Shown: one piece after another, positions 56,942 to 64,000 of the stretch
Position numbering within the stretch: position 1 is the stretch's first letter
Layout of the letters: the number at the start of each line of letters is the position of its first letter
NCBI GenBank assembly: GCA_021030915.1
Contig: JAGEMR010000001.1
Span: forward strand, 496,001-560,000
Direction: 5' to 3'
Source: Astrothelium macrocarpum
Lineage: Eukaryota; Ascomycota; Dothideomycetes; Trypetheliales; Trypetheliaceae
DNA: 64,000 bases
The notes under the pieces: model-generated
What the model saw: the letters and a program-made list of their open reading frames with translations, nothing else
Told to the model about the DNA's origin: nothing
The model's database searches: none
Program-made: the position numbers and the translations under genes

Positions 56942-59900
56942 GGAGAATACGCCGCTGTGTGCACGGCCCGACTCGCTGCACACCCACGAAATTCTCAACA
57001 CCATGGATTCGAACCCAAATAACTCAACAATTATAATAATAATTAATATAAGATTAATTTTAAAATATAGCCGAAATTCATGCGAATAAGAATCATTGTT
57101 AAATTTAATTATTGAAATGTTGTGGAAGTTGTTGTTGACGTTGAAAACGAATAAAATGAGAAGCCGAATTAATCTCATTTAGAGTCTTGACCCTAGCTTT
57201 GCGACAACCCTAGTTTTGCGACAACCAAATCAAACCTTCACCTGCGCAATGCGTGCATAACATTTGCGCGAAGATTGTATTTCTTCAGAATCATTAGATA
57301 AAATCTCAAATACTGAATCTTTTATCTAATCTGAATCTTTATCTGATTCAATTTATTATAATTATTTTTTTCTCTTTCATAATATAATATTCATTTCTGA
57401 ATTATGAATTATTCGTAAAATATCTTTAATATTATAGATCAAAATACCGTCTAATTCTATTCTTTTTTCTATTTTCATTCTTTTTCATTTCTATAAAAAT
57501 TTAAATTAATCTATAATTTATTGAAATTATAAAATAATAATTATGGCCATATTTTTATTAATTTTTATCATTTATTTTATATATCGTTTTATTGATGAAA
57601 TGATTTTATTATATATATATAATATTTACGCGAATTTCGTATTTGATTTAATTAATTCAATAATTTTAAAAAAAAAATTATAAAATAGAAATAAATCCAA
57701 ATTATTTGAATCAGATAATATACATGATTTTGAAATAATTAATATAATTTTGTGAAAAAGATTTTTTAATATTTATATAAATATCAAAAAAAATAAATCT
57801 ATTTTTTATCAGTCATTAAAAATATTTTTTTTTATTATTATTTTTGAATATATTTTTATTAATAAATAAATCCATTCATTTTAAAAAATTTATTATAAAT
57901 TAAACCGATTTATCGTATATATTATATAAATATAATACAATTTATATATTATAAAAATTCCAATATTAAAAAATTATAAAAAATGAAAATAATAAAAAGA
58001 TATTATTATCAGATTAATTTTATTTTTCATATAATAAATAATAAAATCAATTATTATATGATTATTATATTTATCAATAATAAATAATCGTCGGCGATTT
58101 ATAATTTTTTCATAAATAAATGAATTAAATATTTTTATTAATTATTAAAATTCAATATTATTTGATATCTATTCATTCTGACTGATTATTAAAAATCAGT
58201 CATAAAATATTTATTCTGAAATTCAATATAAATTGATATATTCGTTTTTGAATATTAAAAAAAAAATCAATAATTCATTAATAATATTAATATATTTAAT
58301 ATCAATTATTTATTTTTATTTATTTAAAATAATTTTCTTTTTTTTTGATATTATTAAAATGAATTAATATTTTAATTAATTATTTTTCGTTAATATCAAA
58401 TTCTGATTCATTTATATTATATATATCTGAATTATAATATTTATATTTTTCAATTTATATAATAATTATATCAAATTAATATTTCATTTTTTTATAAATT
58501 GCGCCTTCATATTATGAATATTCTAATTAACGGATGAATATTGAAATTATTTCTGAATATCATTTTTTGAATTGATAAATTCATTTATTATTAATAAAAG
58601 AATATTCTATGATTATAATTATCCGATAAAATATGTATAATATATATACGATATATATTTAATAAACAAAATCTTTTAATATTAAAATAATGATAGAAAT
58701 TCTAATTATTATATATTATTTAATTCATTATATAAAAATTAATTCTTTTATATTAATCAAATTCTATTATATTTTATGATTTATAATTTATATATTATTT
58801 TTATAATATCTATATTCTAATATATTATATGATATTTTGAATTGATGAATAATAATTCGAATAAATGAAATTTTTTAATTTTTAAATGTAAATAAAGTCT
58901 TCTAAATCTGAATTTCACGATCTGAGAATTATTGAACTGATTTTTTTGGTATTATGAAAAAAACGCGTGTTATAAGTGAAAAGTATGCGACGCGCCGTCG
59001 CAAAGCTAGGGTTGTCGCAAAGCTAGGGTCAAGACTCTAAATGTTTTTTATCATTCATCATCAAATTTTGAAATTTTTCAATTAATGGAATAATATTATA
59101 TTTTGATGTTTTATTTTATTTTATCTCATTTTATAATTGTTTTATAATAATTCATTATTTTTAAATCTTCTTTCGCTATTATTATTGAATTTCACGCTGT
59201 TATTTTCGCTTCTATTAAATTTTCTCATGAATATATTAATATTCAATTTTCATTTCAATTTCAATTTATCTAATAATCTGTTATTAAATCTTTTGAATTT
59301 TCTGTTATTTCTTTTTATTTTTTTCATTTTATTCTTTTTATTATTATTATTCATGAATATATTATATTTTGTTTAAATTATAGAACACTATTTTATTATA
59401 TTTAATAGATATTTTAATAGTCTTTTGGCGTCTCATTCATTTTTATTCATATTTCATTATTTTTCGGAGGTTCTGATTCTCATATTTAATGATATTATTT
59501 TTCATTTTCATTTTTAAATATTTAATTATGAAAAAATCCAATTTTTTTCGAAAAAGGGTATTTATATTCGATTCAAATTCTGATTTTAATTTTTTTAAAT
59601 GAGTATTAATAATTTATATGAAGGATTCCGATATATTTGAATTTTGGAAATTCTTTCGTGTATATTATATTGATACTTGATCAAATATTATTAATAAATC
59701 AAATGGACGAAGATCTGTTTTGAATCATTTATTAACAATATTTTGAATGATAAAAATTTGTTGATATATTTATTAAAATAGATCAAAAAAATCACCTTTC
59801 ATAAAATGATTAATAATTTGAATTTGATGAATTCATTTGTCTAAATAATTTGAATAATAAATTATTAATGAATTGAATAAATTCATATCAAACGATTGAA

Positions 59901-60965
59901 ATTAATGAATTAAATAAAAAGAAAAAATAATAATAAGAATTCAATGATTATGATAATAATTAAGAAATTTTATTATTAAATGATTATTATGGCTATTTAT
60001 GATTAAAAAATAATATTCATTTATGATGTTGAATTTACTTTTCGTATATTTATTGAATATTTTTTTCAATTAACTATATTCAATTTTATCATTTATTCAA
60101 TCTGATAAAAATATTATGAAATTATAATTATGAATAATTGGATCAAAATCTCGAAATCAGAAATCTTAAATGAATTTTGTTTTTAAATTATAAATAAATA
60201 AAGAAAATAAATTTATTCTATTTATATAAATTATTATCAAAATGATAATACATTTATATGAATTATCTATATCTGATTCATAAAATAAATCATTTTCATA
60301 AATTGATCTGATAAAAATACGATATCGTTTTATAAATTGGCCAATAATAAAATCTTTTTCATTCATATTATATATATTATATGGAAAAATATCATATTAT
60401 TTTATTTTGAATTCCATTTAATAAAATATTAATATAAAAATAATAAAAAATAAAAATATATATCATATCAAAATAAAATTTTAATTATATGAAATTATCT
60501 GTCTTTTTTTATGCGAGATTAAAAGATGTTAAAAAGGCTGATTTCAATATGATTGAATAGTGTTTTATAAAATGATTTGACCAGTTTTTTTCTAATTCAT
60601 TTTTAATTAATTGAAATACGAAATTTTATATCATTCGATTAATCAGTGAAATATCACGATCCGTAAATATATTAATTCATTTAATTAATATGACTTTCTG
60701 ATATTATAAAAATTTTATATGAGATTTTAATTGAACTGATTCCGTATTCGTAATAAAATTTCTATGACGCCGCGATAATATTATATAATTGATTTCATAT
60801 AATTTCGTTATATAAATATAATTAGAATGCTTTTACGTATCTGTTACTGCAATCGCTTTTTCAATTGAGCCCATATTGGCTGTGCAATTCGCATTTGAAT
60901 GTGTGGAGTTGAGAAAATTCGGAGTGTGCATCCAGATGGGCCGTGCACACAGCGGCGTATTCTCC
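56942..60965. mobile_element. AT-rich (RIP-like) TA-flanked element, interrupted by a nested element
   Basis: The left end GGAGAATACGCCGCTGTGTG (56942) has its reverse complement at the right end (to 60965). The first 28 bases are identical; weaker inverted similarity continues to about 63 bases. Both ends abut TA (56940-56941 and 60966-60967), the target of Tc1/mariner-type elements. Without the nested element (57182-59037 plus one TA) it measures about 2.17 kb, with only 240 bases left of the insertion. The interior is nearly pure A+T; no transposase frame survives. Confidence 0.8.
57182..59037. mobile_element. Nested Tc1/mariner-type (pogo/Fot1-like) element, 1856 bases
   Basis: It begins GAGTCTTGACCCTAGCTTTG and ends with the reverse complement; TA on both sides (57180-57181, 59038-59039). 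Each terminal repeat contains a CCCTAGCTTTGCGACAA-type unit twice in direct order, the same layout as in the nested element at 36971-38831 but with unrelated sequence. Terminal repeats have normal GC content; the interior is almost only A and T. Confidence 0.82.
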
Positions 60966-61651
60966 TATGCATAATTGGCAGCAAAGCAATCTCCTAAAGT
61001 TGAATACTTGAATGTCCTGAGAAGTATCGCTAAACTTGCGTAGCCATTGATTGAGCGTTTCAATTTGGATCGACTTTGAATGTTCCAAAATTGACAACGG
61101 CTGTATTATCATGGTAGACCTGCTTGAGCGAACTTATCTGGTTCCGCAATGTATGCAGTGCACCTAGACAAAATTAGACTAGATACCTAACGCGCATTGG
61201 GAGGAATTCTAGGTTGGCACTAAGACACTTGATGGATCTGCTACGACTTCTAGCTTAAAATCTTCGGCAAATTTTCATTCGACGCCAAACGCTCATAGAC
61301 TAGATTCGAGTTGTGACTCTTTCCTCATCCCAATACAAGCCAAGCTTACGCTATATTCTAGGCCAAGTGTGGGGCTTCTACACCTCTGTTCTTGCTCAGT
61401 TACCATGTGGAGCGAGCCACAGAGCTGAAAGCCTTGATATGTGACATTGGGTTATCCAATGGGAGGGTGAAGACGCACAGCGGTGGCGAAGCAAGATGCA
61501 GCCTAGCCAAAGACTTGAACATTCCCATCTCTCACAAAAAACACCAATCTTGATACTTCGCGCTTAGCCTTCTCTCGTACAAGATTTTAAGCTTCTCATT
61601 GTTCCGCTAAAATTCTTCTCTGACTCATCCTCTCAAAATTTTGCCGACCTG
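60966..61651. other. Spacer between the transposon block and the ULD protein gene
   Basis: 686 bases of normal composition, including the promoter of the downstream gene. C/T-rich tracts occur at 61560-61640 just before the ATG. No gene or further repeat seen. Confidence 0.5.
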
Positions 61652-63308
61652 ATGCCTGTAGGGTTTGGATTTAGCGTTGGAGATTTCATCGCAGCCCTCG
61701 AGCTCGTAAGCACCGTTATCGACGCTCTCAGGGACAGCGGACAGGTTAGCAAAGACTATCGCGAGCTCTTACGACAGCTATACGCGCTTGAGACAGCCTT
61801 ACTCCAAGTTAAACGCCTGGATGCGGATGTGGACGATGCTCATTCCGGCGAGCTCGCTGCATTGAAGCAAGTTGCTACCCAATGCCAGCACACAGTAGAT
61901 GATTTCTGGCAGAAATTTGAACCCTATGAACGCTCTTTGCGATCAAAAGGTGCCAGCAGTCTGAGAGACAAATGGTTCAAAGTTAAATGGAGTCTTTACC
62001 ACTCAGATGATATCAGAAAGTTCAAAGCAAATTTGAACGGTCACACCGAGGCCATCAATTTGTTGCTTAATACCATCCAAATGAATAGAATGACATTGGA
62101 CAGCCGCATACAAAAGAGTCTGGCTGGCCGAATCCAGGATGCTTACTTTCAATGCATGGCAAAACTTGGGACGGTATATGCTACAGTCTTAAACAGTCTG
62201 GAGCAAGGCAAACAACTCCTCACTATTACGACAAATGTTTTGCAGACGAATATCCGAATCTTTCAAGCAATCATTCAAGTCCAAAAGACAATCACAGCTA
62301 TTCCTGGGCAAATTGAGCGGCAACAGCCAGTTTTTCTGGTTGACGCATTGGGTAGATGGAGTCCATTCTACTTGGAATTCATAAGATCATCCGACGCCTT
62401 TAAAGCAGTTCTGATCGAAAATTTTAGAAAGGTTGGGGCTTCGTCGAAGATTAAAAACGATGAGTTTGTCCTTGAAGATGCCGCTTCTAAAACAGACATT
62501 GACCTTGACATGGACTGGGAAACGACTTTTTACCCAGGACAACGTGTTGATATGAGCATGATCTTCAAGAGTCATTCTGCAAGTTATGCAAGAATTTGCC
62601 CAGGTTGCAGACGAACCGCCCCGCCTCTACCAATTGAATGGAAATGGTAGGTTAGACACACACGGTCTATCCAACAAGCTAACGCATGCGAACAGCACTC
62701 ATTGTGGGCTTGTATTTTCCAGCATTTTAGGACAGGAGGAGGCTGAAAAACGGTATTCCGAGGAAGATTCATCAAGAGAATTAGGAGAACATTCAACTCA
62801 ACTTGTAAATTCACAGGCGTCTCTTTCAACCGTTTTGAAGAGAAAACGTCCAGCTCCGGAGGTTGGCCCAGAGCTCTTTCGCAGGGTACGGATGCATTTC
62901 ACTAAGACGGCGATCGATCCCTCCATGTCACACGTGGTACAATCGAGTGCTCCTTCACAGACACGTATTAAGAGGATTTTGCGCCGCCCACGACCACGAC
63001 CACCACGACCACCACCAATGCCAACAGAACTCATTTATGCCCTGAACACTCTCATTCAGCAATATCCGGAGGCCCATTTCAATGGCTTCATGCGATACAC
63101 GCCGATTTCAACAATCACTGAAGAAGTCATCAGTATCGAAAAAGTTCAAGCAGAACAGGATGCCGGCCGCGTAGAATGGGTGTTCATACCGAAAATCAGA
63201 TGTTTAGATTGTCCAGGTAGAGTTTATAATTTTCCGGTCGAGAATTTCCAAATACACCTCCAGAATCGCGGACACTTAGATAATTTGGCGAGGCACAAAA
63301 ACATATGA
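61652..63308 (+). CDS. Helical-bundle / ubiquitin-like-domain (ULD) protein with zinc fingers
   Basis: Two exons, 61652-62646 and 62696-63308, with a 49-base intron; 535 residues. The N-terminal 220 residues are helical and open with GFGFSVGDFIAALELVSTVIDALRDS, like the N-terminal region that precedes STAND/NLR modules in many fungi. Residues about 226-308 form the fungal ubiquitin-like domain: PVFLVDALGRWSPFYLEFI, DEFVLEDAASKTDIDLDMDW, GQRVDMSMIF. Then a zinc cluster formed across the splice, CPGC...WK-CTHCGLVF, a basic Pro/Arg-rich linker, and a C-terminal finger CLDCPGRVYNFPVENFQIHL ending in an H-x5-H region. There is no nucleotide-binding domain or repeat. The family is common and often multi-copy in Pezizomycotina; function unknown. 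Confidence 0.82.
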
Positions 63309-64000
63309 TTGTCAGGAGACGATCACCGGGATAAAAGGCTTGAACAGAAGAGGCGCCAGTGAAAATCGGGATCACTTACGAGGGAGCTCTTAAGTTCAAA
63401 TCGCGCGTATCAAATCACTGTATACGTTGCACGGTAGTATGAGGGAGTAGCTACCCAGGCGAGGCCATGCAAGAGAGATGGACGATGGGGAAGGGATCGT
63501 GTAGGCATGACCGAGAATCTTTCAATTAAAGTAGAGCGCAACTAGTAGAAGCCTAGGCGCTCGAGAACGTGGCAGAACTTGGAGAAAATGCCCTTCATGA
63601 CCTTAGCTGCCTCGGATTCGTGGAGGGTAAAGAGATTTGAGCAGTAATCTAAAGATGGTGGAGCACGTTAGCTACCTCTTTGTGTCGCTAGAAATTAGAA
63701 TGTTGTCAGTATAGGAACCTTTATTAGTAATCAGGATGCAAAAGATCTATTGTTCATGTCATCTCGAGCACCGATCTGTGATCAGTTTATGCCAGTGACA
63801 TAACGTGGATTTAGCATTAAGAATAGAAAGACAAATATCTTAAGGCATAACACGTCACACGTGACGCTTGTATAAATCCAACCGCTCGTTGTGTGAATGT
63901 ACAAGATATCGTGGCAAAGGGTTGGAGCGATGGAATGATATTGAAATCGAGACATGTGATGCTTGATAGGTAATTTTACAAGAATTCAATAAAAAGAGGA
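63309..64000. other. 3' flank to the window end, no gene recognised
   Basis: 692 bases with only short open frames. No repeat or terminal-repeat sequence of the nearby elements was found here. Confidence 0.45.

Noticed and set aside
57000..57015. GGGTTCGAATCC (minus strand) resembling a tRNA B box inside the second transposon's left end
   Set aside because: No A box at the right distance and no cloverleaf could be drawn; it lies in transposon sequence.
59137..59376. A 79-codon open frame of Leu/Phe/Asn/Ile in the AT-rich block
   Set aside because: Its composition is that of random A+T-rich DNA, and it has no domain.

Overview
The window is nuclear DNA of a filamentous ascomycete (Pezizomycotina). 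The evidence is: many short GT-AG introns (mostly 41-101 bp), typical ascomycete gene families (a Pth11-like receptor, a Zn2Cys6 factor, a fungal ULD protein, a SCAP homologue, secreted cysteine-rich proteins), and two extremely AT-rich blocks that look like transposons mutated by repeat-induced point mutation (RIP). I cannot place it to class or genus. No rRNA, convincing tRNA or CRISPR array was seen.

Layout. 0.3-26.9 kb is a conserved core: ESCRT-II subunit Vps25 (-), an 801-residue homeodomain factor (-), a HAD-family small-molecule phosphatase (-) divergent from the GTPase Nug1 (+), delta-1-pyrroline-5-carboxylate dehydrogenase (+), retromer subunit Vps26 (-), gluconokinase (+), the sterol sensor SCAP/Scp1 (+) and a zinc-finger transcription factor (+). 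27-41.5 kb is accessory: a serine-hydrolase/zinc-cluster fusion (+), a secreted NucA/NucB-like protein (-), a small secreted cysteine-rich protein (+), a 4.0 kb nested AT-rich transposon block (35558-39577), and a trypsin-like (probably pseudo-) protease gene (-) whose 3' end meets that transposon. 42.4-54.3 kb is core again: decapping factor Edc3 (-), helicase Pif1 (-), RNA-binding protein Pub1 (-) divergent from an acidic nuclear-type protein (+), and an alpha-beta-barrel protein (-). 54.9-63.3 kb is accessory: a Pth11-like membrane protein (-), a second 4.0 kb nested AT-rich transposon block (56942-60965), and a helical-bundle/ULD/zinc-finger protein (+).

The core genes cover membrane traffic (Vps25, Vps26), ribosome assembly (Nug1), proline and gluconate catabolism, sterol sensing, and mRNA and DNA maintenance (Edc3, Pub1, Pif1). 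They show no operon-like logic. The accessory genes near the transposons carry domains often found in fungal NLR/STAND immune-type proteins, here as standalone genes.

The most notable structural result is that both AT-rich blocks have the same design: an element of about 2.16 kb with terminal inverted repeats, interrupted at a TA dinucleotide by a 1.86 kb Tc1/mariner-type (pogo/Fot1-like) element. In both inner elements the terminal repeats stay GC-normal while the interior is almost pure A+T. Exon coordinates were worked out by hand from splice sites and reading phase; they are predictions.
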